Of a DNA stretch of 23,152 nucleotides, positions 9,164 to 18,181 are shown piece after piece. The notes beneath the pieces were generated by a model, which saw only the letters and a program-made list of their open reading frames with translations, was not told the origin of the DNA and did no database searches. Source of the stretch: Nemertoderma westbladi (Eukaryota; Xenacoelomorpha; Nemertodermatida; Nemertodermatidae); contig JAUCBJ010002931.1 in assembly GCA_032718475.1 (NCBI GenBank), positions 1-23,152 on the forward strand. The letters run 5' to 3'. Every line of letters begins with the position of its first letter. Position 1 is the first letter of the stretch. Position numbers and translations under genes: made by a program.

Positions 9164-9304
9164 CGAACATGCAGTCCATGGTCCCCATGACGACGGTGAG
9201 GTGCATTCCACTGCATTGCTATTACGAGGCACTGCATCAGTAACTGGCATTAGGATCGTGGCTCCTGTGCCAGTTCCCGGTCCTTTTACTATGCTTTTGA
9301 GAAA
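9164..9304 (-). pseudogene. possible thrombospondin type-1-like exon fragment
   Basis: This is an isolated GC-rich patch in AT-rich DNA. On the minus strand a frame open from a TAG at 9305-9307 reads VECTSPSSWGPWTACSV. The W-x-x-W-x-x-C-S core at 9164-9193 is the signature start of a thrombospondin type-1 repeat, and a cysteine sits six residues before the first Trp. The expected following TCG is not present: the frame goes on VADRIN into AT-rich sequence, and no strong donor is visible. It is either an exon fragment, a decayed exon or a chance match. Confidence 0.25.
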
Positions 9305-9452
9305 CTACTTGGTAACTAAAACTTGTCTTCCCAATTTATCAAATACAACAAGGGAGAATTAGTCATACTGGGTATTGGATAAGCTCATCATATTATTTTC
9401 GAAATTTTCTAAAAAATCATTGATACATTAATAATTCATAATTTGCTCCTAT

Positions 9453-9489
9453 ATATAAGAGGCATATAAGAGGCATATAAGAGGCATAT
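9453..9489. repeat. 11-bp tandem repeat AGGCATATAAG, about 3.4 units
   Basis: Units begin at 9460, 9471 and 9482 and are preceded by a partial unit. They are identical and short. Confidence 0.85.
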
Positions 9490-10945
9490 CTATCTTACTG
9501 CATAAATAACAATTTCCAATATTTCCTTTTGTTTCATACTAATTTCATAGTTTAACAAGAATTGTTGACTATTGTAGGCTTTATTTCAGATGGTCAACAA
9601 CATAACATTAGGATGCAAGATAGATAGGGCGTGGTTTTTTCTGCAATCTGCATACTCCGGAAAACAGCATGAATGCGCATGAGTGCCTGTATTTCTAATC
9701 TTCTAGTCTTATTTGTCTGACTTAACTTAGATAGATTCGCTGTAGTTCTAAGGAAATGGATGTAAGTAGCCACCAACCAGACACAAAATTTTCCTGAATC
9801 GTCTTAGTAGTTGAGACATTAGTTAAATCAAATCGAGTGTATGTAAGATTACATTATCATTGGCAGCGCAAGGCTTTGGAAATTTGTGTTGCCTAGGATT
9901 AGTACTAGTACCCTAGTGTAACTGCACTCAAGTGCACTTATACTAGCAGTTCCATAACTTAAACCAATTTCTTTAACCAAGGCAATTCAAAGACAAAACA
10001 TAATGCTGAACTACTGAACTATAACAGGATGCTTCCTGTTATAGACTGTTGAAGATAGGTCAATCATTTGAAGTGCCACATGATCTCCAGGGGGGTACTT
10101 CCACCTATTCAGGACCCATTTAGGTTGCCTTCTGGCGTTTCTCAATAATATCCCTTATTTGGTTGAGAATTATAATGTAGCTCGGCAGCAATCGAAACAA
10201 GGCTGATTGATAGACAAGGATGTAACGGCAATGACATGTAACAAACAACGCGGGATTGTTTAATAAATATAAAATACTTACCATTATAATTATTTGCTTA
10301 CAAAGGAACAATTAATTACTTCATGGGATGTACTTACCTGCTGAGTAATATAAATTATTATTTATTCAGTATTCTGTATATTATTGACAGGTTCTTTATC
10401 AACGCAACTATAGCTGTAACCAACTAGCTTGAAGTGCCACTTAACTACCATTTTACAGGCACTACTAAAATTGGCAAAACCCACAAGTAGCGCAGGTTGT
10501 CCTTTTAGGCGTAATTGACAGTTAATGAAAATATTTAATTATTTATAAATACATGATTCAAAGGGACCAATTAATTCTTTGTAATTTAATATTTGTAGAA
10601 TTATATGAATTACTTACAAACACAACTTCTTAATTACAATATGATTGGAGATAGTCTTTGGCATACTTTCCAATAGCAATGAACCCTACACTTTGAGAGG
10701 TACTCCCTAAACAATTGTTACAAATCATGTTCAAGTATTACATACATAATATATACATAAACAGGTGGATATTTCATGGCCCCCCTGACACTTTCTGTTT
10801 CTCTGGATTTGCAGAGTTCATACTTTCTGAGCCATGCAGTTATTGTTTTTGTTACACAAAAAATCCATGTAATAATATTCTTAATTTTTTTATTGTTAAA
10901 GTTAATAATGAACATTCTGGGCGGGATAAATGATAAACTCTATAT
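9490..10945. other. AT-rich spacer with one hairpin
   Basis: No gene was recognised. Several short ORFs on both strands (for example 9594-9776 minus and 10715-10933 plus) overlap one another and carry no recognised domain. GTAAGT-type donors occur on the minus strand near 10,277 and 10,333, but the sequence before them has stops in all frames over any useful length. Confidence 0.5.
10019..10044. repeat. 11-bp perfect inverted repeat, 4-nt loop
   Basis: CTATAACAGGA (10019-10029) is followed by TGCT and then its exact reverse complement at 10034-10044. No T-tract follows and no function is suggested. Confidence 0.85.
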
Positions 10946-10949
10946 TCCC

Positions 10950-11210
10950 CACACCGAACGTAGAGCCTATAGACTCCCATATAAGAGTACAGCTTCTACT
11001 GCTACTCGTAAATAAATCGAACTTTAAGATTCCGAAGTATTTTCTATTGACTTCCTAATTCCGGACAGAATATTCAATGCTGCCAATGGCTTCTCCTAAC
11101 GTATTGAAAGGTCTTCACCTGACTTCGGGATCCATGACCTAAGGTAGCATAAGACATCCTCATGCACACAAGCACTTTAGCGACCATTAAGATCCAAGGG
11201 AGATGTGAAC
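10950..11210 (-). mobile_element. internal fragment of non-LTR family A
   Basis: Read on the minus strand, this is a diverged copy of the post-palm region of element A (about 15,330-15,560). The frame gives EDVLCYLRSWIPKSGEDL, matching DDFCYLGSWIRKSGEDL in A, with one in-frame stop after SIR. The copy also keeps the DNA that reads as VLLYGSPCW in A, which the copy at 22 kb lacks. It has neither the 3' end nor the palm core, so it is an internal relic. The right boundary is uncertain. Confidence 0.7.
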
Positions 11211-11704
11211 GAAACTAGGTTAATAAAGCATGGCATACCACAACCTCTGGAACAACAAATGTAAATTCAAGGCATTCAATTAATAATTATGCCAAGGTGG
11301 GGGGATGTAAGTTCAGTTGCATCACATCATCATATTACATAGCATATACATTACATATCAGATTAGATGATATTATATTAGATGATATTATAAGTTTGCC
11401 ATAGGGTACAACTGTACATTGTGATTTGCATAATAATGTATAATCACAACCATTATTTATAAACTATCAGCTCTATATGCCACTTATACTTAATTTGTAT
11501 TTACTTTTGTCTACTTAATTGTATGCTTGTTCAGATGTTGTATTATATTATATAGCATTGGAGAAAATTATTTAGTAAATAATGAAAAAATAAAATAAAT
11601 ATGTCCCTAAAAGAGTTGTACACAGGCAGTTTCAATTGACCTTGCAACATCATAAACTCCCTAACTATTAATTAGTCCATTCCTAAGGGTAAACAAGTTA
11701 TTGA

Positions 11705-11880
11705 ATAAGTAATAGTAAGTCTATGTGGTTAGAACGTATGTAGTATAACCGGATATCATGGCCACAGAAATGGGAGGTCATGAGTGTGAGGCCCAGTGCA
11801 GTTGTGTTACCGTATAACTGTTAAGAACTACCTTCAACCCACCCAACTGCAATGGGTACCTGGCATAAGCAAAGCATAGG
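11705..11880 (+). mobile_element. tRNA-derived SINE-like sequence
   Basis: A GTGGTTAGAACG block at about 11,725-11,736 resembles a tRNA A box. GAGTGTGAGGCCC at about 11,782-11,794 resembles a diverged B box in the right order and spacing. Downstream comes CAACCCACCC and then TGCAATGGGTACCTGGC, a body phrase I associate with invertebrate SINEs; that is recollection rather than a search. A G-rich tract follows near 11,881. This suggests a RNA polymerase III-derived SINE that is no longer active. Confidence 0.5.
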
Positions 11881-12264
11881 GGTGGGGGGGGGCGACGAAT
11901 AGTAAAGTGTATTCGACACCTGTATTAATTAAACCCCACCAGCCAGCCATTAAAGAATTGAAGCACGAAAGAAGGACAAGATTGTGCTCAAAGCACAAAC
12001 ATTCCGGTCACAGAGCTTCCAGACCCATTTACATTGGCTGACTCACTAACACAATATGTTTTAGCATACCAAACTATTCGCAAGATAAATTTTGAAATGT
12101 ATTATATGGGTTTTTATAGATTTATTTATTTATCTAGTACTGATTGTATTGACGGGACTGTACGAGTTCTAACTTGCCTAATAGAATTCTGCCTGTGTCT
12201 GGTTTAATAGCAAGTTTGCTTGATCCTTCTCTCTCTCTCCCTCTTGGAGTATCCGTCTGTCGCG

Positions 12265-12747
12265 ATGCCTGCTTGCTGTGGTTGCAACCCTAGATCTGAT
12301 CGCTGCGTTCGTTGTTCGTGTGCGAGGTCGGGATTGCCATGCGCCTCCTGTGCTCCGATGGCGACTGGGCGTTGTTGTAACGCACTGGGAGCTGTCAGTT
12401 CGCAGCCAGTCGTCTACGGCACTTCGCGCGACATATCGCCTTCCAAAAACAGCAGTGCATCCCAACCGACTGCCACATCATCAACAGGAGAAGATGGCGA
12501 CGAGACCCTGGTAGACCATGATATAACCCTGGCTTCATCTCCCAGCTCGTCGTTTCAGCTACCCAATAGGACAGCGACCCCGATTCACACAGCCTCAGAA
12601 TCCGTTCCCATCGCGATGCCTCCCGGTTACAGCGGGTCTGTGGGCCACGGCGTACTTGACTACATGTTAACCAACTCGCCGCGGACGAGCCAGGCTACAA
12701 CAACGAAAAAGGGCAGGGTCCAATCACCAAGTGAGACACACAAATAA
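12265..12747 (+). pseudogene. element B N-terminal region with Cys-rich zinc-binding domain
   Basis: From the ATG at 12,265 the protein starts MPACCGCNPRSDRCVRCSCA and has about ten cysteines in the first 37 residues, including CxC and CxxC pairs. This type of N-terminal Cys-rich domain precedes the linker in this RLE family and probably binds nucleic acid. A Ser/Thr/Pro-rich stretch follows to a TAA at 12,745. The frame is lost within ACACACA at about 12,735-12,742: two fewer bases would continue into the next open frame, so a CA slip explains the break. The upstream ATG at 12,220 would add 15 hydrophobic residues and is less likely. A CTCTCTCTC tract precedes the start. Confidence 0.65.
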
Positions 12748-12785
12748 ACTCAACTCTGGATGAACTCGACTACCTCATGGAATCT

Positions 12786-13375
12786 GCGTCGGGCTCTCCC
12801 CAGTCTGCGATGGGTGTCCCCATATCTGAACCGGGTGTCTCCCAGTCTGTGCCAGGCACCCTCCTGTCTGAGTCAGGTGCTCCCCAGCCCGTATTGGTTG
12901 CCCCCCAATCCATGTCGTGCTTCCCCTTACCCATGTCGGGTGCTCCCCTATCTATATTGGGTTCCTGCCAGCTGGGTGCCCCCCAGTATGTGGCGGACGC
13001 CCCCCATTATATGTCGGGTGCCCCCCAGTATGTGTCGGGTGCCCCCCAGTATGTGTCGGGTGCCCCCCAGTATATGTCGGGTGCCCCCCAGTATGTGACA
13101 AGTTCCCCCCAGTATGTGTCACGTGCCGCCCAATCAACGTTGTGTGCCCTCTCCTCTGTCTGTGCCTGATGTCCATCAGTTCATGTTGAGTGCCACCCAG
13201 TCTGGGTCGGATGAACCCTTGATTGTGTCAGGTGTCTCTCTGTCTATGTCTGGTTCCTCCCAGTTGGGTGCCCCCCAGTCTGTGTCGGATGCCTACCAGT
13301 CTGTGTTATGTGTCCCGCAATCTGGAATGGGTACCCCCCAGTCCATGTCGTGTTTCCCCCAGTCTGTATTGGGTG
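12786..13375 (+). repeat. 21-bp coding tandem repeat, GAPQ type
   Basis: The unit GTGCCCCCCAGTATGTGTCGG recurs exactly every 21 bp between about 12,979 and 13,125, for example with CCCCCCAGTA at 12,979, 13,021, 13,042 and 13,063. Older diverged units extend on both sides. A GGTTCCTSCCAGYTGGGTGCC variant near 12,960 and 13,250 hints at a higher-order duplication. Confidence 0.85.
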
Positions 13376-13710
13376 TGGGGCCTACAGCAGCGACAGCATG
13401 TCAGTCCGGGGTTGGAGCAGTACAGTCCGTGGCTGGAGCAGGCCAGTCTGGTGGTGGAGCTGTTCAGTCCGGGTTTGGAGCAGGTCAGTCCGGGGTGGCT
13501 GGAGCCGGTCAGTCCAGGGTTGGAGCAGGTCCGTCCAGGGCTGGAGCAGGTCAGTCCAGGGGTGGAGCTGTTCAGTCCAGGGCTGGAGCAGGTCAGTCCG
13601 GGGTTGGAGTAGGCCAGTCCGAGGTTGGAGCAGGTCAGTCCGGGGGTAGAGCAGCTCAGTCTGGGGTTGGAGCAGGTCAGTTCGGGGGTGGCACCTCCAC
13701 ATTTGCAGCG
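13376..13710 (+). repeat. 21-bp coding tandem repeat, GAGQSGV type
   Basis: About fifteen units of the type GGAGCAGGTCAGTCCGGGGTT (21 bp) are present, with one unit lengthened by a codon near 13,500. The position of CAGTC relative to the codon frame matches the first array, so both may come from one ancestral heptad. Confidence 0.85.
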
Positions 13711-13746
13711 TTTTGGGACCCCATTGCAGAGGGACACCGCGACTGA

Positions 13747-14180
13747 GACCCGGAGGGGTTGATGAACCGTGCATATGGAGCCCCTCTAGTTGGTTAGGGG
13801 GCAATGCCAGACGAACTTCTCCACCAGTGGAGACGGGCGACTCAGCTATGCGGCTCAAAATACAGGCTGCCCGGGGGTGCTGTGGGCAGGGACGTTGTCT
13901 CCCTCCTCTCGGATGAAGCCGCTGCTTTTGTCTCTGGACTGACGCACAACATTGCCAATGCTCGTTCGGAGCGCATCCTCCTCGCTGACTCACTGCTTCT
14001 CCACAGGGACCCCAAGGTTATTAAAGCAGCCGATATTCACCGACTCCTCACCGGACGCGTCAAGCTATGGCGCTCTGGACACCTGGAGACACTGCTTGTT
14101 GAGGCTGAATGCTGCTCCTTAAAATTTTCAACTGGCAAGCGGGTTACCAGGAGGTGCCGACCACCAAGGGAGGAAAAGGA
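13747..14180 (+). pseudogene. element B pre-RT domain, part 1 (up to the insertion)
   Basis: The frame that restarts after TAG at about 13,795 reads MPDELLHQWRRATQLCGSKY, then LPGGAVGRDVVSLLSDEAAA, then SERILLADSLLLHRDPKVIK, with DIHRLLTGRVKLW further on. These blocks fit the conserved region before the RT in this retrotransposon family (SKY-LPGGAVGR-SERI-LQRD-DIRRLL pattern, recalled from family members). It ends in PPREEKE, inside the left target-site duplication. The same frame resumes at 15,980. Confidence 0.7.
14159..14180 (+). repeat. left target-site duplication of element A
   Basis: Twenty-two bases beginning GACCACCAAGGGAGG match 15,980-16,001 at 21 positions, with A instead of G at position 9. 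The copy lies inside element B coding sequence. Confidence 0.9.
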
Positions 14181-15896
14181 GTCTAGCTCTATCTAGGTCC
14201 CTGAACAGGCAGTACTCTGTTAATTTACAGGAGCTAATAAACCAACAGGTTGATGCCAGCAATGATGCTGATGACAGCAGGCAATCATCCCAGGCATGGA
14301 GATCGATCAACTTGCTTGCTGGTCGAAAAAGCCAAACAACCACCAAGGTTAAGGCTGAATCACCAGCCAATCGCCTCAATGGTTGGAAGGCCCACTTTGA
14401 AAAGCTCATCAATAATGACAGGGTATTGCCTGATAACTTTATAGAAGTAAAAGTGTCTGAGTCTGTACTCCCAGATATTCCCATTGGTGATATCTCCTTT
14501 GCAGAAGGGAAGGCTGCTGCAAAGAGCATTAAGACCAATCGTGCCAGTGGAGTAGATGGTGTTCCCCCTGAGGTCTTTAAAATACCTGAGTGTTTAAAGC
14601 TCATCTATCCCATCATAGTAGACATGTACCGAACAACAAGAGTCCCACAAGAAATGAAAAAATACCTGAGTGTTTAAAGCTCATCTATCCCATCATAGTA
14701 GACATGTACCGAACAACAAGAGTCCCACAAGAAATGAAAACAAATAAGTTGGTGCCAGTTCCCAAGAAGGGCAACCTAACACTCTATGGTTCTTTTCGGG
14801 GAATCTCATTGATCTCGATTGCTGCAAAGCTATACAATAGAATTCTATTAAATCGCAACAGGGATCCCATTGAGAGACTGCTCCGTGGAAATCAGAATGG
14901 GTTCCGTAAAGGTCATGGGACCATGGAGCCCATTTTGGCACTTAGAAGGATAATTGAAGAGTTATCAAAAAAGAAAGACAGGCATCTGGCTGTTATCTTT
15001 GTTGACTTCTTCAAGGCCTTTGATTCAGTCTCTCGCTCACGTATGTTCAGCATACTTTCATTATATGGGATTCCTGATGAAATTATTGCAGCAATCAGAT
15101 CAGTATACGATGGTTCGACAACATTTGTGTGTACTGTTGACGGTGACACAGAACCATTTGAAGTGTTATGGGGCGTCCTCCAGGGAGACACACTTGCACC
15201 ATTCTTGTTCATAATTGTTGTTGACTATGTTCTACGCATGTCCTTAGATCATCGTAATGATGATGGGGTGATGATAACCATTAACTTTGAAAGTCCTCAG
15301 CAAGTCTCTGATCGGATGAGCATAAGCTCAAAAGATGGTATGCTTGAAAGCATGTGGATGACTTCTGTTACCTGGGATCATGGATCCGGAAGTCAGGTGA
15401 GGACCTTCGAATACGTAAGGGAAAGACATGGGCAGCCTTGAATAGGCTTTCCAGGATAAGGAAGTCACCAAGAATTAATCGGAAACTTAAGGTCCGATTA
15501 TTTAGAGCAGTAGTAGTTCCAGTACTCCTCTATGGGAGTCCATGCTGGGCTCTAACTGCTGAGGACACCAAATCTCTGGATGGCACATTCACATGAATGC
15601 TACGCCGGGTTCATTGTGTCAAGTACAATGCACACATCTCCAACCAGACACTATATAACATTGGAGGTGTCTCATTGGTTCCCCCAAGCTTGACACTAGA
15701 ACAAAATCGCCTCCGCTTTGCAGGACATTGCTTCTGCCGTGAGGACCAGCCAGTGCATAATCTTGTACTTTGGCAGCCTCATGGAGTGAATAAGCATGGT
15801 GGACAGCCCATGACTTTCTTGAGACGCATCTTAAAGGACACTGACCTTGAAGATGCGGATGATCTAGCAAATGTCATGGGTGATAGGGAGTTGTAG
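14181..15896 (+). pseudogene. element A reverse transcriptase remnant
   Basis: Three frames together make the protein. Frame 1 (14,180 to about 14,660) holds the pre-RT region with RASGVDGVPPEVFKI. Frame 2 (14,661 to about 15,340) holds LVPVPKKGNLTLYGSFRGIS, NQNGFRKGHGT, motif A (IFVDFFKAFDSV) and motif B (GVLQGDTLAPFLF). Frame 3 (15,354 onward) holds the thumb with DDFCYLGSWIRKSGEDLRIR and, after a TGA at 15,594, a C-terminal region with LRFAGHCFCREDQPVHNLVL. The catalytic F/YADD motif C, expected between about 15,240 and 15,350, is missing with its surroundings. The first shift is due to an 80-bp duplication. The copy is inactive. Confidence 0.8.
14581..14740 (+). repeat. exact 80-bp tandem duplication inside element A
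   Basis: Bases 14,581-14,660 and 14,661-14,740 are identical, each beginning AATACCTGAGTG and ending GAAATGAAAA. Eighty is not a multiple of three, so the duplication changes the reading frame. Dropping one copy makes the flanking frames continuous. Confidence 0.95.
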
Positions 15897-15979
15897 CGGT
15901 GCATTTTAGTCGATAGGCCGGCACAGCATTCTTAAAAATGCAGCTGCAATGCAGCATGTCGATCCTAGTAGTAGTAATA

Positions 15980-16001
15980 GACCACCAGGGGAGGAAAAGG
16001 A
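15980..16001 (+). repeat. right target-site duplication of element A
   Basis: This is the second copy of the 22-bp direct repeat (GACCACCAGGGGAGG start). Element B coding sequence resumes here in the same frame as at 14,180, since the inserted length plus one repeat is 1,821 bp, a multiple of three. Confidence 0.9.
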
Positions 16002-16800
16002 ACACACCATCCATAATTTCACTCGGCTAATGCTGGAGGGAAAAGTTAGAAGCGCAGTCAGATGGGTGACGGGGCGAGAATCCGGTGGGGTTCTCAACCC
16101 CAATGACGAGATCCAATCAGGAGGAAGTAACCAGCGGGTTTAGGATGTTCTCCGAGCTAAGCATCCCTCAGCGGCACTACCCACACTGGAGGCACTACTA
16201 CAACCTGAGGAAGACTTTCCACTCAGGGTTGATATGGATATCACGGCATCACACATTGAATCCGCTGCCCGTAAACTACACGGAGGCGCTGGTCCGGCAG
16301 GATCAGACTCTACCAGGTGGTGCCATTACCTCCTCAGCTATGGAGCCCATAGCGAGCGCCTCCGGGATGCAATAGCCAGTATTACCCACTCCATTGCAAA
16401 CTCAGTAGTTCCGTGGGAGTCGATTCGCGCATTACAGTCAGGATGGCTCATCTCCCTGGATAAATGTCCTGGTATTCGGCCAATAGGAATTGGGGAGTGC
16501 CTGCGACGGATCATGGGCCGTGCCATGGCAGAGGCGACTGGGGACGACATAACCAACACGTGCGGAGTGAAGCAGTTGTCAGCCGGCACCTCTGCGGGTG
16601 CTGAGGCGGCTATCCACTCAATGGCGGGAATATTTTAGGATAGGCGCGATGATGGGTTGGGTGTTCTCCTGGTTGATGCATCAAATGCATTCAATGCACT
16701 AAACAGAACGGCATCTCTGTGGAACGTCCGCCAACTGTGGCCCCGGTGTTCACTGTTCTTGTTCAACAGCTACCGGGACGAACAGAAGACATTTGTAGGG
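15980..16800 (+). pseudogene. element B pre-RT part 2 and RT fingers with motif A
   Basis: One frame with TAG stops at 16,141 and 16,636 reads LMLEGKVRSAVRWVTGRESG, then DVLRAKHPSA, then ARKLHGGAGPAGSDS, WLISLDKCPGIRPIGIGECL and, after the second stop, [16 protein letters not shown]. The last is RT motif A, with the catalytic Asp in LVDAS. GIRPIGIGE is the conserved finger motif of this family. The frame continues through LFLFNSYR and then jumps to a much later part of the protein, so motif B (QGDPL type) and motif C (ADD) are lost. Confidence 0.75.
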
Positions 16801-16805
16801 GCGAA

Positions 16806-16881
16806 GGTAGCAGCATGGGTCGCTTCTGTCGATAAACTGATCTCAGACAGTTTATCGACAGAAGCGACCCATGCTGCTACC
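16806..16881. repeat. perfect 34-bp inverted repeat, 8-nt loop, inside RT gene
   Basis: Bases 16,806-16,839 are the exact reverse complement of 16,848-16,881, with ATCTCAGA between. The left arm encodes [11 protein letters not shown], which fits the native thumb region. The right arm does not fit the family and therefore looks like the inverted copy. It lies at the edge of the palm deletion and shifts the frame. Confidence 0.95.
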
Positions 16882-17205
16882 CAGCCGGAGAGCCGCAGGC
16901 CGCATTCGCAGCGATGGCATGTTCTCTGCAAAGAGAATGGGCATATCTCCAGCGCGTAACGCCTAACTGTAGCCTTGAGTTTGTGGACCTGGAGCGCGCC
17001 ATCGCTGAGAAGTTCCTCCCAGCCGTTCTCAATGGAGATGTGTCAGTGAAGGAACGTAGCTTGTTCGCCCTGTCCCCTCGCACTGGCGGCCTGGGCCTAC
17101 GCAACCCCGTCGCAGAGGCCGCCGTCTCCTATAGGGTGTCACAAAGTGGAACTCGTGCCCTATCGCGGGCAATCCTGGGCGACGACAAATTCTCGACATC
17201 TAGAA
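16882..17205 (+). pseudogene. element B RT thumb region
   Basis: After the inverted repeat a different frame reads [20 protein letters not shown], then [20 protein letters not shown] and FALSPRTGGLGLRNPVAEAA. These are the conserved blocks that follow the palm in this family. Because the frame is open across the first ATG, the ATG at 16,914 is not a real start. A frameshift near 17,195-17,210 moves to the next segment. Confidence 0.7.
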
Positions 17206-17717
17206 TGCCTCCAATATGCGAGGAAGGCTGGGCGGGTGGAACAGCTGGCCCGCGAGGAAGGCCAGTATAAGGAAGCGGTGGAGGAGATGCCTGAAGACCG
17301 GCGAAGGGCTATCCAGCGCGCTGCGGACTTCCGCTCGGGTGGGTGGATCTCCTCCCTCCCGATATCGGAACACCAGCTGGATCTTTCGCCCCAGGAGTTC
17401 AGGGACGTGCTGGCCATCCGGTATGGCCGTCCCTTAGCATCGGTTCCAAGCCGCTGTGACGGATGCGGGGCCGCCTTCGACATTAACCACGGGTTAAATT
17501 GTAAGAAAGGCGGCCTTGTAATACAGCGGCATAATGAGCTGCGGGACCTCATGGGGGGGGACATCGCGGCCCAGGCGTTCGGCCCACGCAACGTGGTGTT
17601 GGAACCCATCGTCCGGGAACAGGCGGGGATTGAGGACAAGGCGGGGCTACGTTGCGACATCGGGATTCGGGGCGCGTTTGAGAGTCGCCCGGCGTTGATT
17701 GATATAAAGGTAAATGA
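17206..17717 (+). pseudogene. element B CCHC knuckle and PD-(D/E)XK restriction-like endonuclease
   Basis: The frame holds a helical connector (LECLQYARKAGRVEQL), then CDGCGAAFDINHGLNC. Its ligands at 17,455, 17,464, 17,488 and 17,500 make a CX2CX7HX3C knuckle, close to the CCHC of R2-type proteins. After RHNELRDL comes RCDIGIRG (Asp at 17,656) and ALIDIKV (Asp 17,701, Lys 17,707), the D...DxK core of a restriction-like nuclease that nicks target DNA. The frame ends in TGA at 17,715-17,717, but the domain continues in another frame. Confidence 0.75.
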
Positions 17718-18080
17718 ACCTTGACAGCCGGGTCTTACTCAAGCCACGCCCCAATGAGTGTTCTCGAGTCCGCCGAGGATGCTAAGAAGCGTATCTATGC
17801 CAACGCCGTTTCTGATTGTCGTGGCAACTTCTCCCCGTCTGTCGCCTCGTGCAATGGGATCGTGGCTCCACAAGCCAACAAACTGCTCCGGACCTTTGCG
17901 GAGAGGCTGCATCGCACGTGGGGGAAACCTTATAGTGTGGTAATGGGCTGGGTCTGGACCCAAGTCAAACTCGCCATTATCCGCGGGGCTTCCCACTGCC
18001 TCCGTGGATCCTGGGTGAATTGGCGCAGCGGACTGGGCCTGGAGGACGGTGCAGGGCTGCCCTCATTGGCCTATTACTAG
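17718..18080 (+). pseudogene. element B nuclease C-terminal part
   Basis: Read one frame over, the segment gives SVLESAEDAKKRIYANAVSD, FSPSVASCNGIVAPQANKLL, YSVVMGWVWTQVKLAIIRGA and ends LGLEDGAGLPSLAYY at TAG 18,078-18,080. The ESAE..K..Y and GLEDGAGL blocks close the protein in this family. The C terminus is therefore complete and in one frame, less decayed than the RT. Confidence 0.7.
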
Positions 18081-18097
18081 GCAACCGGCAACTGCCC

Positions 18098-18181
18098 TTC
18101 ACGTTATAAAACAATTTAAATATTAATTGTTAACTACTGTTCACGTTATAAAACATTTTAAATATTAATTGTTAACTACTG
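18098..18181 (+). repeat. 42-bp tandem duplication in element B 3' UTR
   Basis: Two adjacent 42-bp copies (18,098-18,139 and 18,140-18,181), each beginning TTCACGTTATAAAACA and ending TTGTTAACTACTG, differ at one position. They lie 18 bp after the stop codon. Confidence 0.9.

Larger units (their letters stand above)
12748..13746 (+). pseudogene. element B linker: heptapeptide repeats coded by a 21-bp array
   Basis: This part is read in one frame from about 12,741 to 13,169 and then in another to the TGA at 13,744. The first half consists of GAPQYVS-like heptads and the second half of GAGQSGV-like heptads. The frameshift falls near 13,140-13,170. The composition (Gly, Ala, Gln, Ser, Pro) predicts a disordered linker. 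All three forward frames and the reverse strand are largely open because of the repeat, which makes several false ORFs. Its last residues (FAAFWDPIAEGHRD) leave the repeat and lead to the pre-RT domain after two further in-frame stops. Confidence 0.6.
14181..15979 (+). mobile_element. element A: 5'-truncated non-LTR retrotransposon nested in B
   Basis: The 1.8-kb insertion sits exactly between the two 22-bp direct repeats. It begins in the middle of an RT-containing ORF, with no endonuclease, as expected from incomplete reverse transcription. It ends in GATCCTAGTAGTAGTAATA. The minus-strand copy at 22 kb ends in the same GATCC(TAG)n, so this is the true 3' end. A TAG-repeat tail rather than poly(A) recalls RTE/CR1/L2-like lineages; the clade is not resolved. 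Family proteins are often annotated as craniofacial development protein 2-like. Confidence 0.85.

Noticed and set aside
13306-13993. Long minus-strand ORFs (143 and 203 codons) over the repeat linker
   Set aside because: The 21-bp period leaves every frame open. The peptides are simple repeats and the conserved protein is on the plus strand.
14128-14604. Minus-strand 158-codon ORF
   Set aside because: It is a shadow of the element A and B coding sequence on the plus strand, with no domain of its own.
17160-17660. Minus-strand 166-codon ORF opposite the nuclease
   Set aside because: It is a shadow of the endonuclease frame. The plus strand carries the CCHC and D...DxK motifs.
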